DNA of 64,000 bases from Streptococcus ruminicola (GTDB lineage: Bacteria; Bacillota; Bacilli; Lactobacillales; Streptococcaceae). The position numbers and the translations under genes were made by a program. The notes beneath the pieces are model-generated. The model was not told the origin of the DNA and searched no databases. It saw nothing but the letters and a program-made list of their open reading frames with translations. Every line of letters begins with the position of its first letter. The first letter of the stretch is position 1. The stretch covers positions 1,054,001 to 1,118,000 of the forward strand of contig NZ_CP046919.1 of NCBI RefSeq assembly GCF_011387195.1, given 5' to 3'. This document shows, one piece after another, positions 10,445-21,953 of the stretch.

Positions 10445-12607
10445 ATGGGGATCAAAATTGAAGGAAATCTTTTTTACGTACACAGTAAAAATATGTCACT
10501 GATTATTGAAAATCACGAGGGAGATTTGTTGCTTCGTCATATTGGAGGAAAAATCACAGCTTACCATGGCTCTAATGCTCTTTTTGAAAAAGACCATGCC
10601 TTTTCAGGTAATCCAACTCCTGATGATAGAACTTACAGTTTCGATACGCAACGTCAGATTTTGGGGGTACATGGCTTTGGTGATTTTCGCCAGCCATCCA
10701 TTAGTATTTCACACGACACTAATGACTTAACGCAATTTAAATTAAAAGATTATCACGTCTTATCAGGAGCTGTTGAGGCAGCAGGGCTACCAAATCCATA
10801 CAGTACAGAAAATGCTGAAACACTTGCTTTAGTCTTAGAAGATAAGTTGGCTGGTTTGGAGTTGACGCTTTATTACACAGCTTATGCTGAGCGCTCTACG
10901 ATTTCTAGCTTTGCTAAGATTAGCAATTTATCAGATAAAGCAGTTGTTATCAACCGCGTTCTGTCAACTATGCTTGATGTTCCAGCTTCTGATTATGATG
11001 TGGTGACTTTGCAAGGAGCTTATGCGCGTGAAAAGACAGTTCGTCGCCATAAGCTTGAACAAGGTATTTTCACTGTCACTTCAAATCGTGGTGCTTCAGG
11101 TCATGCGCACACACCAGCTATGGTGTTATGTGACCACACAGCTACGGAAGATGCTGGTCAAGCTTTGGCACTTCAATTGCTTTATAGTGGTAATTTCCAA
11201 GCTTTTGTTCAAAAAAATCAATTGAACGAAGTTCGTTTGGGTATCGGAATTAACGATGATAACTTTGCTTGGGAATTGTCAGCGGGCGATAGTTTTGACA
11301 CACCAGTAGCCATCATGACTTATTCAGCCAAAGGTTTGACACATTTGACTCATGAAAGTCAATTATTTGTCCAAGAACATATCATGCCAAAACAATTTGC
11401 TCATGTTGAACGTCCGATTCTCATCAACAACTGGGAAGCGACTTATTTTGATTTCAAAAAAGAAAAATTGCTTGATTTAGCTAACGAAGCAAGCAAACTT
11501 GGTATCGAGCTTTTTGTTCTTGATGACGGTTGGTTTGGTAATCGATTTGATGATAATCGTGCGCTTGGTGACTGGGTTGTCAACGAAGAAAAACTCGGTG
11601 GACCTTTGAATGACTTGATTGCTGAAGTGCATGCCAAAGGTTTGAAATTTGGTTTGTGGTTTGAACCAGAAATGATTTCTGTTGATAGTGACCTTTATCG
11701 TGCGCATCCAGATTGGGCTATTCAAGCTGAAGGTCGTGGTCATACTTATTCTCGTAATCAATTGGTGCTCAATCTTGCAAATCCTGATGTCGTAGCCTAC
11801 ATCAAGGCAGCTATTGATAAGATTTTGACAGAAAATGCTATTGATTATGTTAAATGGGATTATAACCGTAACATCACAAATATCGGAAATGGTGATACTT
11901 ACCTTGCGACCCAAATGCAATCTCATGCTTACATGCTAGGCTTGTATGATTTGGTGTCTTATTTGACAGAAAAACATAGTAACATTCTCTTTGAATCTTG
12001 CTCAGGTGGCGGTGGTCGAAATGACCTTGGTATGATGCGCTATTTCCCACAAGTTTGGGCTAGTGACAATACTGATGCCATTTCACGTTTGCCAATTCAA
12101 TACGGTTCAAGCTACCTTTACCCGACAATTTCTATGGGAGCTCACGTGTCAGCTAGTCCTAATCACCAAATGGGACGCACAACACCGATTGAAACTCGCG
12201 GTAATGTTGCCATGATGGGAAATCTTGGCTATGAACTTGATTTGACAAGCTTGCCAGAAAGTGACAAAGAAGTGATTGCTGCTCAGGTTGCACACTATAA
12301 AGACATTCGACCAGTTGTTCAATTTGGGAAACAATATCGCCTCATCAATCCTGAACAAGGTTCAAATGAAGCGGCGGTTCAATTTGTTCATGAAGATAAG
12401 GTTGTTGTGACTTACGTTCGTACCCTCTCAACGATTGAAACAATTGAAACAACACTTAAGCTGAAAGGTTTGGAAGAAGAAGCTCTTTACTGCTTGCAAG
12501 GAACAGACCAAGTTTACTCAGGAGCAGAGCTCATGTATGCAGGTCTCACAGCGATTCTCCCACAAGGTGATTACCTCAGCAAACAATACTATTTCGTGAA
12601 ACAATAA
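10445..12607 (+). CDS. aga: Alpha-galactosidase (GH36)
   Basis: This 720-residue cytoplasmic GH36 enzyme removes alpha-1,6-galactose from raffinose, melibiose and stachyose. The nucleophile Asp is about residue 472 in YVKWDYNR and the acid/base Asp lies in ASDNTDA (about 541-544). ESCSGGGGR and LDDGWFG are also family hallmarks. Length matches other streptococcal Aga proteins. The RBS is AAGGAGGAAG. It is the first gene of the operon aga-msmE-msmF-msmG-gtfA. The galactose released can enter the galKTE pathway encoded downstream, and the sucrose goes to GtfA. Confidence 0.95.
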   Translation: MGIKIEGNLFYVHSKNMSLIIENHEGDLLLRHIGGKITAYHGSNALFEKDHAFSGNPTPDDRTYSFDTQRQILGVHGFGDFRQPSISISHDTNDLTQFKLKDYHVLSGAVEAAGLPNPYSTENAETLALVLEDKLAGLELTLYYTAYAERSTISSFAKISNLSDKAVVINRVLSTMLDVPASDYDVVTLQGAYAREKTVRRHKLEQGIFTVTSNRGASGHAHTPAMVLCDHTATEDAGQALALQLLYSGNFQAFVQKNQLNEVRLGIGINDDNFAWELSAGDSFDTPVAIMTYSAKGLTHLTHESQLFVQEHIMPKQFAHVERPILINNWEATYFDFKKEKLLDLANEASKLGIELFVLDDGWFGNRFDDNRALGDWVVNEEKLGGPLNDLIAEVHAKGLKFGLWFEPEMISVDSDLYRAHPDWAIQAEGRGHTYSRNQLVLNLANPDVVAYIKAAIDKILTENAIDYVKWDYNRNITNIGNGDTYLATQMQSHAYMLGLYDLVSYLTEKHSNILFESCSGGGGRNDLGMMRYFPQVWASDNTDAISRLPIQYGSSYLYPTISMGAHVSASPNHQMGRTTPIETRGNVAMMGNLGYELDLTSLPESDKEVIAAQVAHYKDIRPVVQFGKQYRLINPEQGSNEAAVQFVHEDKVVVTYVRTLSTIETIETTLKLKGLEEEALYCLQGTDQVYSGAELMYAGLTAILPQGDYLSKQYYFVKQ

Positions 12608-12618
12608 GGAGGTTTTCC

Positions 12619-13890
12619 ATGAAATGGCCTAAACGATTGATAGCAGTAGGTGCTGCTGCTCTGCTTGCGACTGCAGGGGTGATGCTAAGTGCTTGTTCAA
12701 AACAAGATAAAACGTCAGCAAATGGAAAGGTGACTATCGAGTATTTTAACCAAAAGACTGAGATGGTTGATACGCTAAAAGAAATCATTAAGGATTTTGA
12801 AAAAGAAAATCCAAAGATCCATGTCAAAATGACCAGTGTGCCAAGTGCTGGTACTGTTCTAAAAACACGTATGCTTGCAGGAGATGCTCCGGATGTCATT
12901 AACATTTACCCTCAGAACGTTGATTTTAAAGAGTGGGCAAAAGCAGGTTACTTTGAGAATATGACTGGCAAATCATATCTTAAAAACATCAAAAATCATT
13001 ACGAAAAAAATTATGCTGTCAACGGCAAAATTTATAGCGTCCCGCTATCAGCCAACGTTTCAGGGATTTATTTTAACAAGACAAAATTTGAAGAATTAGG
13101 CCTCAAAGTTCCAGAAACGTGGGATGAATTTGAAACACTTGTTAAACAAATCAAAGCTGACGGCGAAACACCGTTTGCGCTTGCTGGTAGTGAAGGTTGG
13201 ACTTTAAATGGTTATCACCAATTAGCTTATATCAGTGTGACTGGCAGCGGTGATAAGGCAAATGATTATCTTCGTTTTTCTCCTGTTAATTCCATTTCAA
13301 CAAAGGATAAAGAAGTTAAGGAAGTCTTGACTCGCTTGGATTTGCTTGCTGGTAAAGGCAATCAACAAACTAACTGGGAAGGTGCTTCTTACAATGACTC
13401 TGTTGTAGCTTTTGCGACTGAAAAAACTTTAATGTTACCTGGTGGGTCATGGGTATTGGCAGCCATTAAGCAACAAGATCCTAATTTTGAAATCTCAACA
13501 TTTGCTTTTCCTGGAGAAAAAGCAGGTCAAGAGGTAACTGTTGGTGCAGGAGATTTGGCCTTATCAATCTCATCGAAAACGAAACACAAAAAAGAATGTG
13601 AACAGTTCATTTCTTATATGGCTTCAGCTAAAGCAATGCAAAAATATTATGATGTCGATGGCTCACCTGTATCTGTAAATGGTGTGGCTGAAGACGAGAA
13701 CTCTCCCCTTGCTCCGCTTTATCAATTAGCCTTTACAGATAAGCACTATGTTTGGCTTGGTGAAAATTGGACAAGTGAAGATGACTTCTTTAGTTTGACA
13801 GCAAATTATCTTTTGAATCAAGATGCTAATCAATACGTTAGTGAAATGAATGCCTTTTTCAACCCAATGAAAGCTGACGTAGATAAATAG
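12619..13890 (+). CDS. msmE: Sugar ABC transporter substrate-binding lipoprotein
   Basis: The 423-residue extracellular solute-binding protein of family 1 has an N-terminal lipoprotein signal with lipobox LSAC (Cys about 26), after which the chain would be lipid-anchored. It binds raffinose, melibiose or isomaltooligosaccharides for the MsmFG permease. The typical GDAPDVINIYP segment lies near residue 92. It starts 11 bases after aga with RBS AAGGAGG. Family and position are as in the S. mutans msm operon. Confidence 0.92.
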   Translation: MKWPKRLIAVGAAALLATAGVMLSACSKQDKTSANGKVTIEYFNQKTEMVDTLKEIIKDFEKENPKIHVKMTSVPSAGTVLKTRMLAGDAPDVINIYPQNVDFKEWAKAGYFENMTGKSYLKNIKNHYEKNYAVNGKIYSVPLSANVSGIYFNKTKFEELGLKVPETWDEFETLVKQIKADGETPFALAGSEGWTLNGYHQLAYISVTGSGDKANDYLRFSPVNSISTKDKEVKEVLTRLDLLAGKGNQQTNWEGASYNDSVVAFATEKTLMLPGGSWVLAAIKQQDPNFEISTFAFPGEKAGQEVTVGAGDLALSISSKTKHKKECEQFISYMASAKAMQKYYDVDGSPVSVNGVAEDENSPLAPLYQLAFTDKHYVWLGENWTSEDDFFSLTANYLLNQDANQYVSEMNAFFNPMKADVDK

Positions 13891-13902
13891 GAGGAAAGTA
13901 GG

Positions 13903-14769
13903 ATGCGAAAATTTTTAAATAAGTATTGGGGATGGACGTTCTTGATTGTTCCCTTGATTTTACAAGCAATTTTCTTCTATTTTCCAATGATTCAAGGAGC
14001 TTTTTATAGCTTTACGAACTGGACAGGCTTGACTTACAATTTTGATTTTGTTGGTGTCAACAATTATAAAATCTTGCTAACAGATACCAAATTCTTTAAA
14101 GCTCTTGGTTTTACCTTGATGTTAACCATTGCTTTAATTGCAGGAGAAATTGTTATTGGTATTATTGTAGCGCGTGCTTTGAATGCTAAAATCAAAGGAC
14201 AAACGTTTTTTAGAGCATGGTTCTTTTTCCCAGCGGTTTTGTCAGGGTTGACAGTGTCTTTGATTTTCAAGCAAGTCTTTAACTACGGTTTGCCTGCTAT
14301 TGGTGAAGCTTTAAACATTGAATTCTTGAAAACGAGTCTTCTAGGAACAACTGGTGGTGCCGTTTTTGCAGCTATCTTTGTCATGCTTTGGCAAGGTGTG
14401 GCAATGCCGATTATTCTTTTCCTTTCAGGTCTTCAAACTATTCCAAGTGAAATCACAGAAGCAGCAGCCATTGATGGAGCTACTAGCAAACAGACTTTCT
14501 GGAATATTGAATTGCCTTATTTGTTGCCAAGTATCTCTATGGTCTTTATTATGGCGCTTAAAGCTGGTCTGACAGCCTTCGACCAAATCTTTGCCTTGAC
14601 TGGTGGTGGACCAAGTAACTCAACAACTTCAATTGGGCTTTTGGTTTACAATTACGCCTTTTCAAGTAACCAATATGGCTACGCTAACGCTATTGCCTTG
14701 ATTCTCTTTGCTATCATTGTTTTGGTATCAATGCTGCAATTGAAATTATCAAGTCGTTTTGAAGTATAG
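13903..14769 (+). CDS. msmF: Sugar ABC transporter permease
   Basis: This 288-residue MalF-type permease has six predicted membrane helices. The EAA loop that docks the ATPase reads EAAAIDGATSKQTFWNIELP (about 186-205). It pairs with MsmG, begins 12 bases after msmE and has RBS GGAGG. The matching ATPase gene msmK is not in this operon, so a shared ATPase encoded elsewhere must energise it; that is inference from absence. Confidence 0.93.
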   Translation: MRKFLNKYWGWTFLIVPLILQAIFFYFPMIQGAFYSFTNWTGLTYNFDFVGVNNYKILLTDTKFFKALGFTLMLTIALIAGEIVIGIIVARALNAKIKGQTFFRAWFFFPAVLSGLTVSLIFKQVFNYGLPAIGEALNIEFLKTSLLGTTGGAVFAAIFVMLWQGVAMPIILFLSGLQTIPSEITEAAAIDGATSKQTFWNIELPYLLPSISMVFIMALKAGLTAFDQIFALTGGGPSNSTTSIGLLVYNYAFSSNQYGYANAIALILFAIIVLVSMLQLKLSSRFEV

Positions 14770-14781
14770 ATGGAGTAAGAG

Positions 14782-15615
14782 ATGAAGAAAGAAGAACGTT
14801 ATAATACTTTTTGGAAATATGTGCTCTTGGTTGTGGGATCAATTTTGATTTTGATTCCTTTGTTAGCAACGGTCTTTAGTTCGTTTAAGACAACTAAGGA
14901 TATCATGCAACATTTCTTTGCTTTTCCAAATCCTGTCACTCTAAGCAACTATTCACGCTTATTAGCTGACGGAATTGGACACTATTTCTGGAATTCAACC
15001 ATTATCACAGTGGTTTCAGTGATTTTGGTAACCTTGTTTATCCCAGCAGCAGCTTATTCAATTGCGCGTAACATGAGTAAAAAACGTGCGTTTAATATCA
15101 TGTATAGTTTGCTGATTTTGGGGATTTTTGTACCATTCCAAGTTATCATGATTCCAATCACAGTGATGATGAGCCGACTTGGTTTGACAAATATTTGGGG
15201 CTTGATTATCTTGTATCTGACTTATGCTGTGCCACAAACTTTGTTCTTGTATGTCGGTTATATCAAATTAAGTGTCCCTGACAGTTTAGATGAAGCAGCC
15301 GAAATCGACGGTGCTGATAAATTCACAACTTATCGCAAAGTTGTCTTTCCAATGCTAAAACCAATGCATGCAACAACCTTGATTATTAATGCTCTTTGGT
15401 TCTGGAATGACTTCATGCTTCCTCTTTTGATGTTGAATAAATCATCTGATTCATGGTCATTGCCACTTTTCCAATATAACTACACAGGACAATACCTCAG
15501 CGATTACGGACCAAGTTTCGCTTCATATGTCGTTGGGATTATCACAATTACCATCGTCTACCTCATTTTCCAAAAACATATCATTTCAGGAATGAGCAAC
15601 GGCGCAGTGAAGTAA
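14782..15615 (+). CDS. msmG: Sugar ABC transporter permease
   Basis: This 277-residue MalG-type permease is the second membrane subunit of the raffinose/melibiose importer. Six helices can be traced, and the EAA loop is EAAEIDGADKFTTYRKVVFP (about 172-191). It starts 12 bases after msmF. A 61-base gap to gtfA follows, with no clear promoter. Confidence 0.93.
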   Translation: MKKEERYNTFWKYVLLVVGSILILIPLLATVFSSFKTTKDIMQHFFAFPNPVTLSNYSRLLADGIGHYFWNSTIITVVSVILVTLFIPAAAYSIARNMSKKRAFNIMYSLLILGIFVPFQVIMIPITVMMSRLGLTNIWGLIILYLTYAVPQTLFLYVGYIKLSVPDSLDEAAEIDGADKFTTYRKVVFPMLKPMHATTLIINALWFWNDFMLPLLMLNKSSDSWSLPLFQYNYTGQYLSDYGPSFASYVVGIITITIVYLIFQKHIISGMSNGAVK

Positions 15616-15676
15616 GGATACAGAGGGCGTGTAGCGGCACAGTGAAAATTAAACATTAAGAAACAAAGGAATAATT

Positions 15677-17122
15677 ATGACAATACAAAATAAAACGATG
15701 CTTATCACTTATTCAGATAGTCTGGGTAAGAATTTAAAAGAGCTAAAGGACAACCTTGAACGCTATTTCGGCGAAGCTGTCGGAGGTATTCACCTTTTGC
15801 CATTTTTCCCGTCAACAGGTGACCGTGGTTTTGCTCCTGTCGATTATGATGAGGTTGATTCCGCTTTTGGTGATTGGGATGACGTGAAGGCATTGGGTGA
15901 GAAGTACTACCTCATGTTTGATTTCATGATTAATCATATCTCTCGTCAATCAAAATATTATAAAGATTATCAAGAAAAGCATGAGGATAGTGCTTATAAA
16001 GATTTATTCCTTAACTGGGATAAATTCTGGCCAGAAAATCGTCCGACACAAGCTGATGTGGATTTGATTTACAAGCGTAAAGACCGCGCACCAAAACAAG
16101 AAATTCATTTTGCGGATGGTTCAGTTGAGTATCTTTGGAATACATTTGGTGAGGAACAAATTGACCTTGATGTGACAAAAGAAGTGACCATGGATTTCAT
16201 TCGAAAGACTATCAAACATTTAGCGGAAAATGGCTGTGATCTCATTCGCTTAGATGCTTTTGCTTATGCGGTTAAGAAATTGGATACTAATGATTTCTTT
16301 GTAGAACCGGATATCTGGGGTTTGCTAGATAAAGTCCGTCGCATCGCTGCCGAAACTGGCACAGAATTGCTTCCAGAAATTCATGAGCATTATTCGATTC
16401 AGTTTAAAATTGCTGAACATGACTACTACGTTTACGATTTTGCTCTTCCAATGGTGACACTTTATAGTTTATACAGCGGAAAAGTTGAACGCTTGGCAAA
16501 ATGGTTGAAAATGTCTCCAATGAAACAATTTACAACACTGGATACGCACGACGGGATTGGTGTGGTTGATGTCAAAGATATTTTGAGTGATGAAGAAATT
16601 GATTATACTTCAAATGAGCTCTATAAAGTTGGTGCTAATGTGAAACGTAAATATTCATCAGCAGAGTACAACAATCTTGATATTTATCAAATCAATTCGA
16701 CCTACTATTCTGCACTTGGTGATGATGACAAGAAATATTTCCTTGCTCGCTTGATTCAAGCTTTCGCACCAGGTATTCCACAGGTCTATTATGTCGGATT
16801 TTTAGCAGGTAAAAATGATCTAGAGTTGTTAGAAAAAACAAAAGAAGGACGCAATATCAATCGTCATTATTATACGAGTGAAGAAATTGCTGAAGAGGTT
16901 AAGCGTCCGGTGGTTCAAGCCTTGCTTAAGCTCTTTACTTTCCGTAATCAGTCAGCTGCTTTTGCCCTTGATGGCAGTATTGAAGTTGATGAACTTGATA
17001 GTCACACAATTCTTATTACACGCCGTAATCAAGGCAGTAGTGTTGTCGCACAAGCAAAGATTAATCTAAAAGATTTGACTTATCATGTCACAGAAAACGG
17101 TAAAGAAATTGCCTTTTTATAA
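15677..17122 (+). CDS. gtfA: Sucrose phosphorylase (GH13 subfamily 18)
   Basis: The 481-residue enzyme converts sucrose plus phosphate to glucose-1-phosphate and fructose in the cytoplasm. The nucleophile Asp lies in [10 protein letters not shown] (about 195), the acid/base Glu in LLPEIHEHY (about 235), and the third Asp in [11 protein letters not shown] (about 293). It processes the sucrose left when Aga removes galactose from raffinose. RBS AAAGGAATAATT precedes the ATG. A terminator follows. In S. mutans msmK comes next, but here the next gene is dexB. Confidence 0.95.
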   Translation: MTIQNKTMLITYSDSLGKNLKELKDNLERYFGEAVGGIHLLPFFPSTGDRGFAPVDYDEVDSAFGDWDDVKALGEKYYLMFDFMINHISRQSKYYKDYQEKHEDSAYKDLFLNWDKFWPENRPTQADVDLIYKRKDRAPKQEIHFADGSVEYLWNTFGEEQIDLDVTKEVTMDFIRKTIKHLAENGCDLIRLDAFAYAVKKLDTNDFFVEPDIWGLLDKVRRIAAETGTELLPEIHEHYSIQFKIAEHDYYVYDFALPMVTLYSLYSGKVERLAKWLKMSPMKQFTTLDTHDGIGVVDVKDILSDEEIDYTSNELYKVGANVKRKYSSAEYNNLDIYQINSTYYSALGDDDKKYFLARLIQAFAPGIPQVYYVGFLAGKNDLELLEKTKEGRNINRHYYTSEEIAEEVKRPVVQALLKLFTFRNQSAAFALDGSIEVDELDSHTILITRRNQGSSVVAQAKINLKDLTYHVTENGKEIAFL

Positions 17123-17126
17123 AGAT

Positions 17127-17155
17127 AAAAGCAAGGGGTGTCCTTGCTTTTCTTT
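17127..17155 (+). terminator. Terminator after gtfA
   Basis: AAAAGCAAGG (17127-17136) pairs with CCTTGCTTTT (17142-17151) and is followed by CTTTG. It separates the msm operon from dexB, which has its own promoter. Confidence 0.8.
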
Positions 17156-17173
17156 GCATCTAGGTTTGAGTGG

Positions 17174-18855
<1,682 letters not shown>

Positions 18856-18864
18856 GCAACTAAA

Positions 18865-18894
18865 AACCAGCTCTAAAGTAGGAGCTGGTTTTTT
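18865..18894 (+). terminator. Terminator after dexB
   Basis: AACCAGCTC (18865-18873) pairs with GAGCTGGTT (18882-18890), followed by TTTTTT (18889-18894). It marks the left border between the sugar genes and the toxin island. Confidence 0.92.
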
Positions 18895-18937
18895 AATCTA
18901 ATCTCGCTGATAATAAAAGCAGTAGATTTCATAGAAA

Positions 18938-18956
18938 GAGACGCAAATTGCGTCTC
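18938..18956 (-). repeat. Module boundary hairpin, copy 1 (end of orphan module D)
   Basis: GAGACGCAAATTGCGTCTC is a 9-bp inverted repeat around one base, preceded on the plus strand by GTAGATTTCATAGAAA. The same unit ends every toxin-immunity module in the island (also at 21029, 23344 and 25857). Read on the minus strand it lies just after the immunity stop codon and is followed by TTTCTAT, so it may act as a weak terminator. Confidence 0.85.
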
Positions 18957-18960
18957 GAGG

Positions 18961-19605
18961 TTATTCATTTAGTACAATTTCTAAAATAATTCCTCTTTTA
19001 GAAAGATTTTGTTGTTGTTTTTTCATGAATCGCATACCATTTTCACTAGGATGGTGTCTGAAACCAACTTGGATAATAATTTTATCAAAGCTTTCTCCAC
19101 ATTTTGAAACATAGCATTTTCCATCAATATATTCGAGATAAGTATTTAGTTTTTCCTTTAATTTTTGTAAATGCTCTTTTTCAGAAGTTCCTTCCCACTG
19201 ATTTTCATCAAGGATAATGAGCTCTAAATTTCCATCTTCAATGTCGCAATAGTCAATAACTGTCGTAAACATTTCAATCGGTTTGGAGTCAGACCAAAGT
19301 GGAGAGTAGTATATTGGCTGTTTACCATCTTCAACTTTCCATCGATTTATTTCTATTGTTAAATCTAATAATTCGATAAATTTGTCTTTTGCTGAATTAA
19401 AATCTACAAATTCGTATTTTCCCCTCACTGAAGCGCGATCCATTGTTGCATAAACTTGATAAATTTGTCTTGTTTTATCGTAATCAATGCGGGTCTCCCA
19501 TTCATGAGGATTCCCTGCCTCAAAAATAGAATAGCGCAAAGTTTGATAATTGCGTTTTTCAATTTCTTCCAGTATTTCTTGTTTTTCTATTTGTAAATTT
19601 GGCAT
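18961..19605 (-). CDS. Probable immunity protein of module D (two-domain)
   Basis: This 214-residue protein has no signal peptide. It lies two bases after the TNT-like toxin cassette and should protect the cytoplasm against it. The N-terminal part (about 1-105, with SIFEAGNPHEWETRIDYDK and DRASVRGKYEFVDF) resembles Imm59-type immunity proteins; this match is from memory and tentative. The C-terminal part (about 115-214: NLELIILDE, LNTYLEYIDGK, FDKIIIQVGF) is a DUF6572-like domain also found at the C-terminus of the immunity proteins of modules B and C. No RBS-independent promoter is visible. Confidence 0.7.
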   Translation of the reverse strand: MPNLQIEKQEILEEIEKRNYQTLRYSIFEAGNPHEWETRIDYDKTRQIYQVYATMDRASVRGKYEFVDFNSAKDKFIELLDLTIEINRWKVEDGKQPIYYSPLWSDSKPIEMFTTVIDYCDIEDGNLELIILDENQWEGTSEKEHLQKLKEKLNTYLEYIDGKCYVSKCGESFDKIIIQVGFRHHPSENGMRFMKKQQQNLSKRGIILEIVLNE

Positions 19606-19607
19606 TA

Positions 19608-20870
19608 TTATTTAATCTCCTTTAAAAATCCAAGCTCTTCATAAATTGAAACACTCGTTCCTAATTTGATTTGTTGTCCGCCACCTGCTCCAAATACTTC
19701 GGCAATTTCGCCTATTTGAGGATTGTAAATATCTTCAGCAGAGAACTTATAAATATTCATAAGTTTTAAGATTTTGTCTTGCTTTTCTGGGCGCAAATTG
19801 TTAAATGCTTTTTCGTAGTTAGCTTTATTGATATCCATAGTAAATTGATATGTATGTTTTTCTAGATAACCTTCTGGGTAAGGTAAGCCTCGAGATTCAA
19901 AAGAAAAAGATTTACCACCTATTATAGGACTAACAAAAGTTCCGCCTGAACTGCCATATCTATCTACTAATTGACCTGCTGTGATATTAGCATCGCGTGT
20001 TATTGGATTTCCAGCAGCATCTAGGACGAATCCATCTCCTTTAGGCCAATTTATACTTCCATCTGGTTTTAAGAAATCTAATGAACAAACTAAAACAGGT
20101 TTTCCATCAACAGTTTCTGTAGAAAAGTAGGCTACTTCATTGTTATTAAATCTTGCTAGCTTATTGCCTGCTTTATCAAAATAAATTTCATCAATTTTAA
20201 GAGTTTTAGAAGTACTTTTAATACTGTCAGTGGTAACAGTTTTTGAAAAATCATTTACTTTTAATTTTCCAAACAGCTTATCAAATTTAGAAACCTTCAC
20301 CCCATCTTCAACTTTACCAACAGTCGAAGCAACTTCGCTGGTTTCTGCGAGTTTAGTGAGGTTGCTTGCTTCGTCGATGTATTTGAGTTTGCCAACGGCA
20401 GCAGGACCGACAAAAGTGGCGACATCGAAGAGGTAGCCACCGATTTTATAGTCATCCCCTGTTTTAATAGCGGATGCCAAGTCGCTTCCTACTTTTTCAC
20501 CAGTTTTGGCAACAGCATTCCAAGCATCCGCATCAAGAGCTATTAGTCTAGTGCCAAACTCACTGGCAGCCATCACATTGTTCCAGGCACCAGTCACATC
20601 GTCTTTAAGCCATTGAGGTGTTTTTTGCTTAAATAAGGTATTTCCACCCCATTCAATTCCTTCAAAAGCTAGTTGGCCAAGTTGAGCAGCGCCAAGGGCT
20701 AGTTGGTCAATGGTTTCACAAACACCATCGACAAAACCTAAGGCTGTCAGAGCTACCGATTTGTCAAGTTGTCCACCAAAAAAGTCCCAGTTTTGTTTTT
20801 CTAATGTTTTACGGGTTCCTTCAAAGAAATTGGCGTCTAAGTCTGCTTGACTTTGTAACCAGGCCACCAC
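19608..20870 (-). CDS. Orphan LXG-type toxin cassette D with TNT-like (NAD glycohydrolase) end
   Basis: The 420-residue open frame lacks an LXG domain. From about 20990 down to 20298 it is near-identical to the pre-toxin block of the full-length LXG toxin. The unique C-terminus (about residues 300-420) has LVDRYGSSGGTFVSP, ESRGLPYP and EVFGAGGGQQIKL, the pattern of tuberculosis necrotizing toxin (TNT/DUF4237) domains that hydrolyse NAD+. The first possible start codon is a GTG inside the block (HPVVAWL) without an RBS. A TGA stops the frame upstream near 21010. It is therefore probably silent unless recombined behind the LXG domain. Family call by motif only. Confidence 0.75.
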   Translation of the reverse strand: MVAWLQSQADLDANFFEGTRKTLEKQNWDFFGGQLDKSVALTALGFVDGVCETIDQLALGAAQLGQLAFEGIEWGGNTLFKQKTPQWLKDDVTGAWNNVMAASEFGTRLIALDADAWNAVAKTGEKVGSDLASAIKTGDDYKIGGYLFDVATFVGPAAVGKLKYIDEASNLTKLAETSEVASTVGKVEDGVKVSKFDKLFGKLKVNDFSKTVTTDSIKSTSKTLKIDEIYFDKAGNKLARFNNNEVAYFSTETVDGKPVLVCSLDFLKPDGSINWPKGDGFVLDAAGNPITRDANITAGQLVDRYGSSGGTFVSPIIGGKSFSFESRGLPYPEGYLEKHTYQFTMDINKANYEKAFNNLRPEKQDKILKLMNIYKFSAEDIYNPQIGEIAEVFGAGGGQQIKLGTSVSIYEELGFLKEIK

Positions 20871-20990
20871 GGGATGTTGTTTAGCCCACTCTTCTCTGGC
20901 TTTTTGCTCAGCTTGTTCTTTAGCTAGTTTTTCTTGTTGTGTGATTTGTTTGTCGACAGACTTGATGCCTTTAGCAAAATTGGTGCTACT
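20298..20990 (-). repeat. Pre-toxin repeat block, copy D
   Basis: About 690 bp encode the segment from NFAKGIKSVDKQ to VEDGV. It is nearly identical at the nucleotide level to 22614-23300, 25137-25812 and 26941-27625. Only scattered base changes were seen when the four copies were read side by side. Confidence 0.92.
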
Positions 20991-21028
20991 AAAAAGCGGT
21001 AGAAGAAATCAGCGGATTTTATAGAAAG

Positions 21029-21045
21029 AGACGCAAATTGCGTCT
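21029..21045 (-). repeat. Module boundary hairpin, copy 2 (end of orphan module C)
   Basis: AGACGCAAATTGCGTCT, preceded by AATCAGCGGATTTTATAGAA, lies between the immunity gene of module C and the start of the module D block. See copy 1 for the shared structure. Confidence 0.85.
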
Positions 21046-21084
21046 TAAGGTTAATTATTTAGAACAATTTTTAAAATTAATTGT

Positions 21085-21942
21085 TTACTCTGGCAAAATA
21101 ATATCAAAAATAATCCCTTCAGCTTCAATGATTTTCTTAGCTTTATTCAAAAACTCCATTCCATTTTTAGTAGGGAGGTATTTGAAGCCAGCTTTTATGA
21201 TAATGCTATCGAAGGGGCCGTTATATTTATCTATGTATTGTTTGTTTTCGATAAAACTGATGTAATGATTTAATTTATCTTGGAGTTTTGATAAGTGCTC
21301 ATACTCAGATGAAATATCCCATGGAGTTTCATCAGGAAGAATTAGTTCAAGATTATTGTTATTCATACCATAATAATCAACGATACTCGGCTCAAGTTTT
21401 CCGATAACACTTCTTGTTAATTTTTCAAACTCTTCTCTAGAAAATAAAGCTTTGTTTGCCTCGTAGTTTTTAAAAATTAATTCTGGATGCTGGCGTAAGA
21501 ATTGACGTCCAATTTTATCTGGATCTGGTTTTTCCCATGTATTGTATACAAGATAATCCATAACCTCTAAAGCATCTTTATCAGATTTTAAAGCTTTATC
21601 CCTTAATTCTTTTGTGATTGGAAAAGTGAGTTGGCGTTCTGTTAAATCACCGGAAGAAAATTTTATTTCATAATTCCCATTTTCTTCATAAATCACAAAA
21701 CCATTTCCTTTGTAGGTAATAACATCTGTTTTGTTAAAATTCGTTAACTCTTCATCTTTTGGCCAGCGTTTATTTTCTGCATAAAACATTACTTCAAGAC
21801 CATCTTTATCAGATTTTAAAGCTTTATCCCTTAATTCTTTTGTAATTGGAAAAATTAAATTCTCTTTCCCGCGTGACCAACTAATAATATATTGGCCATC
21901 TAATTTAGATAAAACAAAATTTTTTTTATTGATAATTTCCAT
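21085..21942 (-). CDS. Probable immunity protein of module C with internal duplication
   Basis: This 285-residue protein starts 11 bases after toxin cassette C, with RBS AGGAGAAAA. Its N-terminal half contains two 76-residue tandem repeats, each with FPITKELRDKALKSDKD. The encoding DNA (21573-21625 and 21801-21853) is a 53-bp direct repeat with one mismatch. This half resembles the single-repeat immunity protein of the full-length toxin (YELSDELFQLLDSGQKTP, then SREEFEKL against SLEELKHL). The C-terminal 100 residues (NLELILPDE, LNHYISFIENK, FDSIIIKAGF) form the DUF6572-like domain shared with modules B and D. Function is inferred from position and paralogy. Confidence 0.72.
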   Translation of the reverse strand: MEIINKKNFVLSKLDGQYIISWSRGKENLIFPITKELRDKALKSDKDGLEVMFYAENKRWPKDEELTNFNKTDVITYKGNGFVIYEENGNYEIKFSSGDLTERQLTFPITKELRDKALKSDKDALEVMDYLVYNTWEKPDPDKIGRQFLRQHPELIFKNYEANKALFSREEFEKLTRSVIGKLEPSIVDYYGMNNNNLELILPDETPWDISSEYEHLSKLQDKLNHYISFIENKQYIDKYNGPFDSIIIKAGFKYLPTKNGMEFLNKAKKIIEAEGIIFDIILPE

Positions 21943-21953
21943 ACATTTTTCTC

